A stretch of 64,000 bases of DNA from Actinomadura sp. NBRC 104425 (GCF_030269545.1 NZ_BSTN01000002.1:310001-374000), one strand, 5' to 3'; shown: positions 25,132 through 35,754, counted from the stretch's first letter. Made by a program: numbers and translations. The notes: generated by a model from the letters alone, not told the origin.

Positions 25132-26319
25132 ATGCGAATCCGGGGCTGGTGGGAGGGCTTTCGGGAGTGGTGGTGGGAGCTGTGGCCGACCCGCCGCTCC
25201 CAGGCGCTCGACCTGTCCCTCGCCGTCGCGCTCGCCGCCGTCGACGGGGTCTTCCTCTGGTTCGCCACCGACGGCTTCTGGCTTCCGCCCGTTGCCGTGT
25301 CGCTGTGCAGCGCGGTGCTGGCCCTCGGGCTGGCGGTGCGGCGCCGCCACCCGGTGGCCCTGGCCCTGTTCGCCGTCGCCTTCGGGGCGGCCCTGGGCGC
25401 GGGCGCCTTCTCGACGCTCGTGATCCTCTACTCGCTGGGCGCCTACACCGCGTCACGGCGCACCGTGCTCGCCATCGCGGCGCTGAACTTCGCCGCCTAC
25501 CTGCTGGTGCCGGGCCCGACCGCCGCCAAGGAACCCTTCCTCGGCCTGCTGGTCGCGGGCGTCACGTTCATCTTCTCCCCGGTGCTGCTGGGCCTCTACA
25601 TGGGCGCCCGCAAGCAGCTGTTCGCCTCCCTGCAGGAACGCGCCGAGCGCCTGGAACTGGAGCAGCACCTGCTCGCCGAACGCGCGCGCGCCGAGGAACG
25701 CACCCGCATCGCCCGGGAGATGCACGACGTCGTCGCCAACCGCATCAGCGTCATGGTGGTGCACGCGGGGGCGCTCAAGGCCGTCGCCGCCCGCGACCCC
25801 GCACGGGCGGCCGAGACGGCGGCCGTCATCGGCGACATGGGACGGCAGGCCCTGGAGGAGCTGCGCCAGGTCATCGGCGTGCTGCGGCACGGCGAAGACG
25901 TGCTGCCGCAGACCTCCCCGACGCTGGCCGACGTGCGCGACCTGGTCGACCAGTCCGGCGCCACCGGCCTGCGCGTCGACCTGCGGGTCCGGGGCGAGGA
26001 GCGGCCTATGCCCCCGGCGGTCAGCCGCGCGGTGTACCGGCTCGTCCAGGAGGCTTTGACCAACGTCCACAAGCACGCCGGCGACGCCGACACCAGCGTC
26101 GACCTGCGGCTGCGGCCCGAGGCCGTCGAGGTCGAGGTGACCAACGCCCCGCCGCGCGCGGCGCCCGCCCACGGCCTGCCCAGCGGCGGCAACGGCCTGC
26201 TCGGGCTGCGCGAGCGGGTCACCGCCCTCGGCGGGGTGTTCACCGCCGGGCAGTGCGACGGCGGCGGCTTCCGCGTCCGCGCCCACCTGCCCCTCCCGGC
26301 CCCCTCCTCACCGCACTGA
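25132..26319 (+). CDS. orphan sensor histidine kinase, NarL/DesK type (HisKA_3)
   Basis: The 395-residue protein has five to six membrane helices (about 25-160), a short coiled coil, then the HisKA_3 dimerisation domain with RIAREMHDVVANRISVMVV (His in EMHD, about 196). The ATPase domain has the N box QEALTNVHKHAGDAD (about 305) and the G box GNGLLGLRERV (about 353). It would phosphorylate itself and then a NarL-type regulator. No response regulator lies next to it: the following gene is uvrB. The ATG at 25132 is chosen over longer frames because of promoter spacing and because hydrophobic helices start soon after. The signal is unknown. Confidence 0.9.
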   Translation: MRIRGWWEGFREWWWELWPTRRSQALDLSLAVALAAVDGVFLWFATDGFWLPPVAVSLCSAVLALGLAVRRRHPVALALFAVAFGAALGAGAFSTLVILYSLGAYTASRRTVLAIAALNFAAYLLVPGPTAAKEPFLGLLVAGVTFIFSPVLLGLYMGARKQLFASLQERAERLELEQHLLAERARAEERTRIAREMHDVVANRISVMVVHAGALKAVAARDPARAAETAAVIGDMGRQALEELRQVIGVLRHGEDVLPQTSPTLADVRDLVDQSGATGLRVDLRVRGEERPMPPAVSRAVYRLVQEALTNVHKHAGDADTSVDLRLRPEAVEVEVTNAPPRAAPAHGLPSGGNGLLGLRERVTALGGVFTAGQCDGGGFRVRAHLPLPAPSSPH

Positions 26320-26375
26320 TCAAGGCTCTGACCTGGGGAAACGTCCTCCGGTACGACATTGTCGGACCCGCTGCA

Positions 26376-26381
26376 TAAAGT
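26376..26381 (+). promoter_or_regulatory. possible -10 hexamer of uvrB
   Basis: TAAAGT lies 54 bases before the uvrB start; TACGAC, 18 bases upstream of it, could be a weak -35. No actinobacterial LexA box (CGAAC-N4-GTTCG) is seen. Confidence 0.35.
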
Positions 26382-26435
26382 GGGGAACGGCGGATCACCC
26401 CGGTCCGCCGCGGACCCGGTACGGGGGGAGGCGGA

Positions 26436-28553
<2,118 letters not shown>

Positions 28554-28697
28554 CCCGCCCCCGACCGCCCTTCCGCCACACGCCCGTGCGCCCCCGAATG
28601 CGCCTAACCGGTCACTCCGGGGATCTCGACGCCGGTGCGAACGGCTGGGCGGCCGCGAGGCGCCCGCGGTGGATCCCGGTGGCGACGCAGCCGCCGT

Positions 28698-29465
28698 TCA
28701 ACGGACGTCAGGCGGGGGCAGGGCGATGGGGCGGCCGGGGGTCGGGAGGTGGAGGCGGTCGGCGAGGGCGGCCTTGGTGAAGGCGGCCTCGACGTCGGCG
28801 GGGCCCTCGGTGAAGTGGGTCCAGCCCTCGATGTGCAGTGGGACGACGTGGCGGGCGCCGAGGATGCGGGTGGCTTCGGTCATCGCGGCGGCGCCCAGGG
28901 TGAACTGCGCGTCGCCGATCGGGGGAGTGCGGACCGCGCCGCCGAACAGCAGTGCCACGTCGATGCGCGGGAAGCGCGTCGCGATCTCGCGGACGACGTC
29001 CAGGGAGGCGTTGTCGCCGCTGACGTACACGGTCGGCAGGCCGGCGCCGGTCAGCACGAATCCGATGACCTCTCCGGTGAGGTGCTCGGTGCCCGGCGGG
29101 CCGTGCAGAGCCGGCACCGCGGTGATCCGTACGGGGCCGAGGTCGCGGTATTGCCACGGGCGCAGGGCGGTGACGCCGGGGACGCGGCCCGCCGCGGCGG
29201 TGGTGCTCAGCACCAGCGGGACCGTGCCGAGCAGGGCCCGGCCGGCGTGGTCGAGGTTGTCGGGGTGCTGGTCGTGGGAGAGCAGTACGGCGTCGACGGC
29301 TCCGATCCCGGCGGCGTCGACGGCGGGCGGGGCCAACTTGGTCAGGACGTGGTCGCCGATCGGGTAGTCGCCGGGCGGGTCGAAGGTGGGGTCGGTGACC
29401 AGGCGCAGGCCGCCGAGTTCCAGCACGGCGGTCGGGCCGCCGACCGGCAGGATCGTCATGGTCAT
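28698..29465 (-). CDS. metallo-beta-lactamase fold hydrolase, UlaG-like
   Basis: The 255-residue protein starts with GGPTAVLELGGLRLVTDPTF, typical of UlaG/YycJ-like MBL proteins. The metal motif reads SHDQHPDNLDHAG, so the usual last His of HxHxDH is Asn. Later ligands VSGDNASL and PLHIEGWTHF are present. It is probably a cytosolic metallohydrolase of unknown substrate. It is divergent from a GlxA-type regulator with 71 bases between the starts, so that regulator may control it. A second ATG lies two codons in. Confidence 0.8.
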   Translation of the reverse strand: MTMTILPVGGPTAVLELGGLRLVTDPTFDPPGDYPIGDHVLTKLAPPAVDAAGIGAVDAVLLSHDQHPDNLDHAGRALLGTVPLVLSTTAAAGRVPGVTALRPWQYRDLGPVRITAVPALHGPPGTEHLTGEVIGFVLTGAGLPTVYVSGDNASLDVVREIATRFPRIDVALLFGGAVRTPPIGDAQFTLGAAAMTEATRILGARHVVPLHIEGWTHFTEGPADVEAAFTKAALADRLHLPTPGRPIALPPPDVR

Positions 29466-29524
29466 GGGACGTACTGTGCCGGGCCGGGCGGAGCCGCAGG
29501 AGTGGCGTGAACGCCATGGTGCGA

Positions 29525-29530
29525 TAGGAT
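29525..29530 (+). promoter_or_regulatory. -10 hexamer of a leaderless GlxA-type regulator transcript
   Basis: TAGGAT lies exactly six bases before the ATG at 29537; no ribosome site is present. Confidence 0.6.
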
Positions 29531-29536
29531 CCGGCC

Positions 29537-30499
29537 ATGCCCCGGGACCCCAGGACGATCGGCGTGGTGCTCGGCGACGACGCGCCGATGCTGGAGATCG
29601 CCGTGCCCGAGCGGGTGTTCGGCCTGGCGGTGCCCGGCGGCCCCGCGTTCGAGGTGGTGGCCGTCCCCGAGCGTCCCGGCCCGTTGACGACCAGCGCGGG
29701 CATCCGGGTCAGCGCCCCGCACCCGCTGGAGGCGCTGGACCGGGCCGGCATGGTGATCGTCCCGGGCTGGCGGGAACCGGACCGGGCGTCCGCCGCGCCG
29801 CCGGTGCTGGAGGCGCTGCTCGCCGCCCACGCCGACGGGGCGATCGTGGTCGGGCTGTGCCTGGGCGCCTTCGTGCTGGCCGAGGCGGGCCTGCTGGACG
29901 GGCGCCGGGCCACCACGCACTGGCGCCACACCGCCGACCTCGCCGCCGGGTACCCGGGCGTGGCGGTGGTCGACGACGCGCTGTACGTGGACGAGGGCAC
30001 GATCGTGACCAGCGCGGGGAGCGCCGCCGGCATCGACGCCTGCCTGTACCTGCTGCGGCGCGAGCACGGCGCGGCGGTGGCCAACGCGGTCGCGCGGGCG
30101 CTGGTGGTGGCGCCGCAGCGGACCGGCGGGCAGGCCCAGTTCATCGAGCGTCCGGTGCCCGAGCCGCCGGTGGGCGACGCGATCAGCGACGCGGTGGCGT
30201 ACGCGCTGGCGCACCTGGACGATCCGCGCCTGGACGTCGCCCGGCTGGCCGCCGCGGCGCACATGAGCCGCCGCACGTTCGACCGGCGGTTCCGCCAGTC
30301 CACCGGCGTGTCGCCGCTGCGCTGGCTGCTGACCCAGCGGGTGCTGCGCGCCCAGCACCTGTTGGAGAGCACGGACCTGGGCGTCGACGCGGTGGCGCGG
30401 CGGTCCGGGTTCTCCGACGGCGTGGCGCTGCGTCCGCACTTCCGCAGGCTCGTGGGCGTGCCCCCGCAGGCCTACCGCAACGCTTTCCGCGCCACATGA
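29537..30499 (+). CDS. GlxA family transcriptional regulator (DJ-1/PfpI domain plus AraC HTH)
   Basis: The first 190 of 320 residues are a DJ-1/PfpI-like amidotransferase fold with the nucleophile elbow GLCLGAFVLAEAGLL (about 97-111). The last 100 residues are the AraC double helix-turn-helix: LDVARLAAAAHMSRRTFDRRF and LESTDLGVDAVARRSGFSD, ending HFRRLVGVPPQAYR. Such proteins sense small molecules through the first domain and usually activate transcription. Divergent orientation makes the MBL hydrolase a candidate target; the ADP-ribosylglycohydrolase 15 bases downstream may be co-transcribed. Confidence 0.9.
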   Translation: MPRDPRTIGVVLGDDAPMLEIAVPERVFGLAVPGGPAFEVVAVPERPGPLTTSAGIRVSAPHPLEALDRAGMVIVPGWREPDRASAAPPVLEALLAAHADGAIVVGLCLGAFVLAEAGLLDGRRATTHWRHTADLAAGYPGVAVVDDALYVDEGTIVTSAGSAAGIDACLYLLRREHGAAVANAVARALVVAPQRTGGQAQFIERPVPEPPVGDAISDAVAYALAHLDDPRLDVARLAAAAHMSRRTFDRRFRQSTGVSPLRWLLTQRVLRAQHLLESTDLGVDAVARRSGFSDGVALRPHFRRLVGVPPQAYRNAFRAT

Positions 30500-30514
30500 C
30501 CCTGGGAGGTTCGC

Positions 30515-31633
30515 GTGCCGTATCCCGATCCCGACCGCGTGCTCGGCTGCCTGCTCGGCGGCGCCATCGGGGACGCGCTCGGCGCGCCCGTCGAGGGCAT
30601 GCCCCTTGCGGAGATCCGCCGCCGGTACGGGGCCGGCGGGATCACCGGGTACGTCCCGGGGCGGCTGCCCGCCGGGTCGATCACCGATGACACGCAGCTG
30701 ACGATGTTCACCGCGCAGGCGCTGGTACAGGCGTCCGTGCGGGCCAGGGCCAGGGGCATCGGCGGGGCGACGCTGGGCCTGCTGCAGTCGGCGTACCTCA
30801 CCTGGCTCGCCGGGCAGGGCGTGCGGATGCCGCCGCAGCACTCGCTGTACGGCCCGCTGAACATGGACCCGGCCATGACGAGCCGCCGGGCGCCCGGGCG
30901 GACCGTCCTGTCCGCGCTGCTCAAGGCGGCCGAACGGCAGCGTCCCGGCTGGCCGCTGGGCACGGTCGACGACCCCATCAACGACTCCAAGGGGTGCATG
31001 GGCGTCGTGCGGGCCGCGCCGTGCGGGATCGCGGCGGCAAGCGCCGAGCGGGCCTTCGAGCTGGGCTGCCAGGCGGCGGCGCTGACGCACGGGCACCCGA
31101 CCGGCCGGCTTCCCGCGGGGGTGCTCGCCGCGACGGTGCACGGCCTGCTGCGCGGCGCCGCGCTGCGGGAGGCCCTCGACACCGCCCGCGCGCTGCTGCG
31201 CGGGCACCGGCGGCACCGGGAGACCTCCCGCGCCCTCGACCGGGCGGTCGAGCTGGCCGCCGAGCCGCCGTCGCCGGAACGGCTGGAGACCCTCGGCGGC
31301 GGCTGGACCGGGGAGGAGGCGCTGGCCATCGGCGTGTACGCGGCCCTGGCCGCCGAGCGGGAGGGCGCGCCGGAGGCCGTGGGACGGCGCGGCCTGCTGC
31401 TGGCCGTCAACCACTCCGGCGACAGCGATTCGACCGGTGCCGTCTGCGGGAACCTGCTCGGCGCCCGGTACGGGTCGGCGGCGTTCCCGCAGGCGTGGCG
31501 GGACGGGCTCGAAGTGCGCGGCACGGTCGCCGCGATGGCCGACGACTGCGCGCAGGAGTTCGGCCCCAACCCGCCCACCGGCGACTACGGTGAACCGCCG
31601 ATGTCGTGGCTGATGCGCTACCCGGAGGCGTGA
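30515..31633 (+). CDS. ADP-ribosylglycohydrolase family protein
   Basis: The 372-residue protein opens with the DraG-type start LLGGAIGDALGAPVEGM, followed by GSITDDTQLTMFTAQAL with the metal-binding T-D-D, and late in the chain NHSGDSDSTGAVCGNLLGA, which holds the second pair of Asp ligands. It is expected to cleave ADP-ribose from a protein or nucleic acid acceptor, using Mg in the cytosol. The GTG start has GGGAGG six bases upstream. It follows the GlxA-type regulator closely. Target is unknown; reversal of ADP-ribosylation or ADP-ribose salvage are options. Confidence 0.9.
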   Translation: MPYPDPDRVLGCLLGGAIGDALGAPVEGMPLAEIRRRYGAGGITGYVPGRLPAGSITDDTQLTMFTAQALVQASVRARARGIGGATLGLLQSAYLTWLAGQGVRMPPQHSLYGPLNMDPAMTSRRAPGRTVLSALLKAAERQRPGWPLGTVDDPINDSKGCMGVVRAAPCGIAAASAERAFELGCQAAALTHGHPTGRLPAGVLAATVHGLLRGAALREALDTARALLRGHRRHRETSRALDRAVELAAEPPSPERLETLGGGWTGEEALAIGVYAALAAEREGAPEAVGRRGLLLAVNHSGDSDSTGAVCGNLLGARYGSAAFPQAWRDGLEVRGTVAAMADDCAQEFGPNPPTGDYGEPPMSWLMRYPEA

Positions 31634-31907
31634 CAAGCGCATCGGCGGCCACGTTCGCCAGGGGGGCGGCGCCCGGTCGCTGCGGGCGGTGTCCGGCCGG
31701 GTTGGGGCCCTCGGTGTGGCGCTGGTCACTTTCTGGTGCGTGCCGTGGAACGCCCCCTGGTGCGCCGGGCACGGATGCGCCGAGTTTCCGCAGGAACGGC
31801 CGAGGCCGCGGCGGGGCCGCGCACGGTCGGCGCCCGGGTGGGATCGGGCGGGAACTCGGGGCGCGGCAGGTTCGTCTGATCATGCGGGGACGAGGGAAGG
31901 GAGGGCG
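31634..31907 (+). other. intergenic region before the SGNH hydrolase gene
   Basis: About 274 bases with no gene I can support. An open frame runs into the SGNH gene from 31689, but the hydrophobic anchor and ribosome site point to the ATG at 31908. No clear promoter is seen. Confidence 0.5.
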
Positions 31908-32966
31908 ATGACGGGGCCGCGCTCCTGGCCGCGGCGGGTACGGGACCGCCTCGGTGACAGGGGTCTCGCCATCGCCCTCCTGCTCATCTTCATCGCGGCG
32001 GTGTTCACGCCGCTGGCGGCGTTCCCCGCGGTGCGCTGCGAGGTCTTCGGCAAAAGCTGCCCGCGGGCGGTGCACACGCTGCAGGCCGTGCCGGTCACCT
32101 CCACCCAGGCCGTCCCGCTGACCCCGGTGGAGGCCGCCACGCGGGGCGCGTACGTGGCGCTCGGCGACTCCTACTCCTCCGGCCTGGGCGCCGAGACGAC
32201 GGCGGCCGACCACAACCCGCTCAACCGCTGCCACCGCACGTCCAACGCCTACTACCACCAGGTGGCCAGGGAGTTCCGTTTCGCCGGCGGAACCGCGTTC
32301 TGGGCCTGCTCGGGTGCGACCACCGCCGACGTCCTGGACGGCAAGTCCGGCGAGCCCGCCCAGCTCGGCCGCATCGGCGCCGGCACCAGCCTGGTGACGA
32401 TCAGCATCGGCGGCAATGACGTCGGCTTCTCCCGGGTGCTGGCCGGATGCGTGGTCAAGCTGCCGTGGAGCCGCCGGTGCCAGGAGCAGGGCGGCGACAT
32501 CGCCGCGCGGGTGGCCGAACTGCGCCGCACCCTGCCCGCCCTGCTCGACAAGATCACCGACCGGGCGCCGCGCGCCCGGGTGGTCGTGATGGGCTATCCG
32601 CGGCTGTTCTCCGAGGTCGACAACGCCTCCGGCGACAACATCGACGTGGCCGACCAGCGCTGGCTCAACGCCCGGGCGCGCGATTTGAACGAGCTGATCC
32701 GGCAGACGGTGCGGGAGGCCGACGAGCGGCTGGCCGCCGACCGCGCGCCGGGCAGCGTGGAGTTCGTCGACGCCTACAGCGCGTTCGCCGGGCACGAGGC
32801 GGGCAGTCTCGACCCGTACGTCAACGGCCTGGCGGTGAACCTGGCCGGGCTGTCGGCCGAGCCGCGCAGCTTCCACCCCACCGTCGAGGGGCACCGGGCG
32901 CTGGCGGAGCTGTTCATCGAGCAGATCAGGAAGGGGCCCGGCCGCCCGCTCAACCAGTTCCGCTGA
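31908..32966 (+). CDS. membrane-anchored SGNH/GDSL hydrolase
   Basis: The 352-residue product has a basic start and one hydrophobic segment (about 20-42), then an SGNH domain. Block I is ALGDSYSSGLG with the catalytic Ser, block III is SIGGNDVGFS with Gly and Asn, and block V is FHPTVEGHRAL with Asp replaced by Thr-Val context but His kept. Six or more Cys in the domain suggest disulphides, so it probably acts outside the membrane as an esterase or lipase like the Streptomyces SGNH lipases. The start ATG is preceded by GGGAGGG. Substrate is unknown. Confidence 0.88.
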   Translation: MTGPRSWPRRVRDRLGDRGLAIALLLIFIAAVFTPLAAFPAVRCEVFGKSCPRAVHTLQAVPVTSTQAVPLTPVEAATRGAYVALGDSYSSGLGAETTAADHNPLNRCHRTSNAYYHQVAREFRFAGGTAFWACSGATTADVLDGKSGEPAQLGRIGAGTSLVTISIGGNDVGFSRVLAGCVVKLPWSRRCQEQGGDIAARVAELRRTLPALLDKITDRAPRARVVVMGYPRLFSEVDNASGDNIDVADQRWLNARARDLNELIRQTVREADERLAADRAPGSVEFVDAYSAFAGHEAGSLDPYVNGLAVNLAGLSAEPRSFHPTVEGHRALAELFIEQIRKGPGRPLNQFR

Positions 32967-33005
32967 CGCCCGCAGCGGGCGGCCGGTCTCCGCGACGATC
33001 TCCGG

Positions 33006-34139
33006 TCAGCCCTCGGTGAGGGCGTTGAGCCGCTCGATGGCGTCGGCGAACTCCTCGATCATGTCGTAGACGACCTGGCGGGCGGGCCGGACGGAGTTCA
33101 TCAGGCCCACGCACTGCCCGACGAAGTAGCCGGCCAGCTCGCGGGCGCCCGGGTTGCCGGTCTCGGCCGCCTTGGTGATCTGCCGCATCGCGCCCTCGGC
33201 GAGCACCATCTGCAGCGGCATGCCGAGCGGGCCGGGGCTGTCCGGGCCGTCCCACTCCTCGGTCCACGCCGACCGCAGCTGGCGGGCGGGCTTGCCGGTG
33301 CGCGACCGGGAGCGGACGGTATCGCGGGACGTGGCGGCCAGCAGCTTGCTCTTGACCACCGGGGGCGTCTCGGCCTCCTCGGTGGTCAGCCACACCGAGC
33401 CGCACCACACGCCGGAGGCGCCCAGCGCCATCGCCGCGGCCATCTGCCGACCGGTGGCGATGCCGCCCGCGGCCAGCACCGGGATGGGCGCCACGGTGTC
33501 CACGACCTCGGGGACGAGCACCATGGTGGAGATCTCGCCGGTGTGCCCGCCCGCCTCGCCGCCCTGTGCGACGATCAGGTCCACGCCCGCAGCGACCTGG
33601 CGGCGGGCGTGCTCGGCGGTGCCGACCAGCGCCGCCACCGGGACACCGGCGGCCCGCGCGGCCTCCACCATGTGCGGCGGCGGCGGACCGAGGGCGCTGG
33701 CGATCAGCCGGATGGGGTGGGAGAGGGCGACCTCGACCAGTTCGGTGGCGCCGCGTTCGGTGACGCCGGGGCCGCGCGCGCCGGACCGTCCGGCCCGGTC
33801 GAACTCCGGCCGCGGCACCCCGTACTTGTCGAAGAGCTCGGCCAGGAACTTCCAGTGCTCTTCGGGGACGGCCGCCAGCAGGCCGCCGAGTCCGCCCGAG
33901 CCGCTGCGGGCGGCCTCGTCGATGCGGCCGGGGACCAGGACGTCCACGCCGTAGGGGCGGCCGCCGACGTGGTCGTCGATCCAGCGCAGCTCCTCTTCCA
34001 GGCGTTCGGGCGTGTAGGCGACGGCGCCGAGCACGCCGAACCCCCCGGCGTTGGTGACGGCGGCGACCACGTCGCGGCAGTGGCTGAAGGCGAACAGCGG
34101 GAACTCGATGCCGAACCGTTCGCAGACCTCGGTGCGCAT
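33006..34139 (-). CDS. nitronate monooxygenase family flavoprotein
   Basis: The 377-residue protein is a TIM-barrel FMN enzyme of the 2-nitropropane dioxygenase family: PLFAFSHCRDVVAAVTNAGGFGVLG at the start, the phosphate-binding AQGGEAGGHTG (about 192-202) with the catalytic-type His, and VLAAGGIATGRQMAAAMALGASGV. Members oxidise nitronates, but many with such neighbours act as uncharacterised oxidoreductases in lipid breakdown. It lies downstream of the thiolase and DUF35 genes but has its own leaderless promoter with an operator-like dyad. Confidence 0.88.
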   Translation of the reverse strand: MRTEVCERFGIEFPLFAFSHCRDVVAAVTNAGGFGVLGAVAYTPERLEEELRWIDDHVGGRPYGVDVLVPGRIDEAARSGSGGLGGLLAAVPEEHWKFLAELFDKYGVPRPEFDRAGRSGARGPGVTERGATELVEVALSHPIRLIASALGPPPPHMVEAARAAGVPVAALVGTAEHARRQVAAGVDLIVAQGGEAGGHTGEISTMVLVPEVVDTVAPIPVLAAGGIATGRQMAAAMALGASGVWCGSVWLTTEEAETPPVVKSKLLAATSRDTVRSRSRTGKPARQLRSAWTEEWDGPDSPGPLGMPLQMVLAEGAMRQITKAAETGNPGARELAGYFVGQCVGLMNSVRPARQVVYDMIEEFADAIERLNALTEG

Positions 34140-34145
34140 GCCCCG

Positions 34146-34151
34146 ACGCTA
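34146..34151 (-). promoter_or_regulatory. -10 hexamer of a leaderless nitronate monooxygenase transcript
   Basis: On the minus strand TAGCGT lies exactly six bases before the ATG at 34139. Confidence 0.6.
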
Positions 34152-34154
34152 GGT

Positions 34155-34173
34155 GACCGAACGCCGTTCGGTC
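34155..34173. promoter_or_regulatory. operator-like 19-base dyad before the nitronate monooxygenase gene
   Basis: GACCGAACG and CGTTCGGTC are perfect complements around one base. The dyad sits three bases upstream of the -10, where spacer and -35 contacts would be, and its far end touches the stop of the DUF35 gene. Size and symmetry fit a TetR-family operator (inference); no TetR gene is in the window nearby. Confidence 0.65.
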
Positions 34174-34577
34174 TAGGGTGCGGCGGGCTGGAACAGCACG
34201 TAGGACTCGCCCTCGGCGGGGTGCTCGAACACCGCGCGCAGCGGCAGCCCCTCGCGCAGCGCCGCCAGGTCGGCGCCGACGAGCCGGGTGTGCAGCCACG
34301 GCCCCTCGGCCAGCTCCACCAGCGCCAGGCAGACCGGCGGCGGCACGGTGCCGTCGCCGGCGGGGCGGCCGTGCAGGACGGTCCAGGTCACCAGGGTGGC
34401 CTCGCCGCTCGCCTCGGCCCAGGCGGGGTCGGATCCGCCGCAGCCGGGGCAGTCGCCGGCGTCCGGCGCCAGCCACCGGTCGCAGGCGTCGCACCGCCGC
34501 ACGACCAGTCGGCCGGCCGCGGCGCCGTCGAAGAACGGGTCGGTGCGCCCGTCGCGGCGCAGGACGCCCAGGTCCAT
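34173..34577 (-). CDS. DUF35 / OB-fold zinc-ribbon protein, partner of thiolase-like enzyme
   Basis: The 134-residue protein has a rubredoxin-like zinc ribbon (RRCDACDRW and CPGCGG, about residues 28-48) followed by an OB fold with TWTVLHGRP and PPVCLALVELAEGPWLHTRLVG. This is the DUF35 pair of domains that binds thiolase-like proteins; in sterol breakdown the DUF35 part of ChsH2 is needed by the aldolase Ltp2 (family knowledge). The ATG at 34577 follows the thiolase stop by one base and has AGGGAG eight bases upstream, better than the ATG six codons earlier. Confidence 0.88.
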   Translation of the reverse strand: MDLGVLRRDGRTDPFFDGAAAGRLVVRRCDACDRWLAPDAGDCPGCGGSDPAWAEASGEATLVTWTVLHGRPAGDGTVPPPVCLALVELAEGPWLHTRLVGADLAALREGLPLRAVFEHPAEGESYVLFQPAAP

Positions 34578-34578
34578 C

Positions 34579-35754
34579 TCAGGCTCCCTTCGCATGCGGG
34601 CTGACGATCAGCGTGGAGTGGTGGTCCAGGACGCCGCCGTTGCCGCTGACCAGGATGACGTCGTTGCGGGGGGCCTGCCGGTCCCCGCCGTGGCCGCGGG
34701 CCTGGATCACCGCCTCCGACAGGGGCGTCATGCCCCACATGTAGTAGGCGGAGAGCTGCCCGCCCCCGGTGTTGGTCGGCAGCGCCCCGCCCGGCCCGAG
34801 CGCCCCGGACTCGACGAACGGCCCGCCCTCGCCCTTGGCGCAGAAGCCGTAGTCCTCCAGCGACACCAGCACCGTGTAGGTGTAGCAGTCGTAGAGCTGG
34901 CACATGTCGATGTCGCCGACGCCCACCCCGGCCATCTTCATCGCGATCGGGCCGGACACGGCCGCGCCGGTGGTGAGCCCGAACTCGCTGCCGCGCTCCC
35001 TGCCGTGCCCGGGGTGGCCCTGGCCCCATCCCCACAGGTGCACGGGCGGCTGGGCCAGGTCGCGGGTGCGGTCGGCGCCGGTGACGACGACGGCGATGGC
35101 GCCGTTGGACACCAGGCAGCAGTCCAGCAGGTGCAGCGGTTCGGCGACCCACCGGGAGTTCTGGTGGTCGGCCAGGGTGATCGGCTCGCGCATCTGCGCC
35201 AGCGGGTTGCGCGCCGCCCACTGCCGGGTGGCGACGGCGATCGCGCCGAGCTGCTCGCTGGTGGTGCCGTAGCGGGCCATGTGCCGCCGGGCGGCCAGCG
35301 CGTAGAACGCGTTGACGCTGCGGAATCCCAGCGCGGCGGTCATGCCGCCGTACCCGTACCATTCGCGGGCGTCGCGGTGGTACGCCGAACCCGCTGGCTG
35401 CTTGGGCCGCAGCGGCGCGTCGGCGAACACGCACGCGACCGTGGAGGCGGCGCCGCTGATCACCGACATCGCCGCGTACGCCACCATCGCCCCGGCGGTC
35501 GCGCCGAACGCGTTCATCTGGGTCAGCAGCCGCAGGTCGCGCAGGCCGAGCGTGCCGGCCAGCTCGATGCCGGGCGAGCCGCTCATGCCGTGGCTGACCA
35601 GCAGGCCGTCCAGGTCGCCCAGGGCCAGCCCGGCGTCGGCGACGGCCCGCCGCACCGCCTCGGCCGCGAGCCGGCGCGGGCTGCGCCCGTAGACCTTGCC
35701 GAGTTCGGTCATGCCCAGCCCCGCGATCGCGGCACCCGACGTGGGTCCCGTCAC
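34579..35754 (-). CDS. thiolase-like protein, Ltp2-type aldolase candidate
   Basis: The 391-residue protein has the thiolase fold of the lipid-transfer/SCP-x group (AIAGLGMTELGK at the start, LVSNGAIAVVVTGADR, TLIVSPHAKGA-like end). The acyl-accepting Cys is missing: the loop reads MNAFGATAGAM (80-90). Tyr residues occur at LYDCYTYT (287-294) and LSAYYMW (334-340), close to the two Tyr reported as catalytic in Ltp2. With a DUF35 gene directly after it, a retro-aldol cleavage of a CoA-linked steroid or bile-acid side chain is likely (inference). A GTG start has AAGGAGG just upstream. Confidence 0.85.
   Translation of the reverse strand: MTGPTSGAAIAGLGMTELGKVYGRSPRRLAAEAVRRAVADAGLALGDLDGLLVSHGMSGSPGIELAGTLGLRDLRLLTQMNAFGATAGAMVAYAAMSVISGAASTVACVFADAPLRPKQPAGSAYHRDAREWYGYGGMTAALGFRSVNAFYALAARRHMARYGTTSEQLGAIAVATRQWAARNPLAQMREPITLADHQNSRWVAEPLHLLDCCLVSNGAIAVVVTGADRTRDLAQPPVHLWGWGQGHPGHGRERGSEFGLTTGAAVSGPIAMKMAGVGVGDIDMCQLYDCYTYTVLVSLEDYGFCAKGEGGPFVESGALGPGGALPTNTGGGQLSAYYMWGMTPLSEAVIQARGHGGDRQAPRNDVILVSGNGGVLDHHSTLIVSPHAKGA

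Noticed and set aside
26320..26435. A LexA box before uvrB
   Set aside because: No CGAAC-N4-GTTCG is present; CGACA-T-TGTCG near 26354 has the wrong halves.
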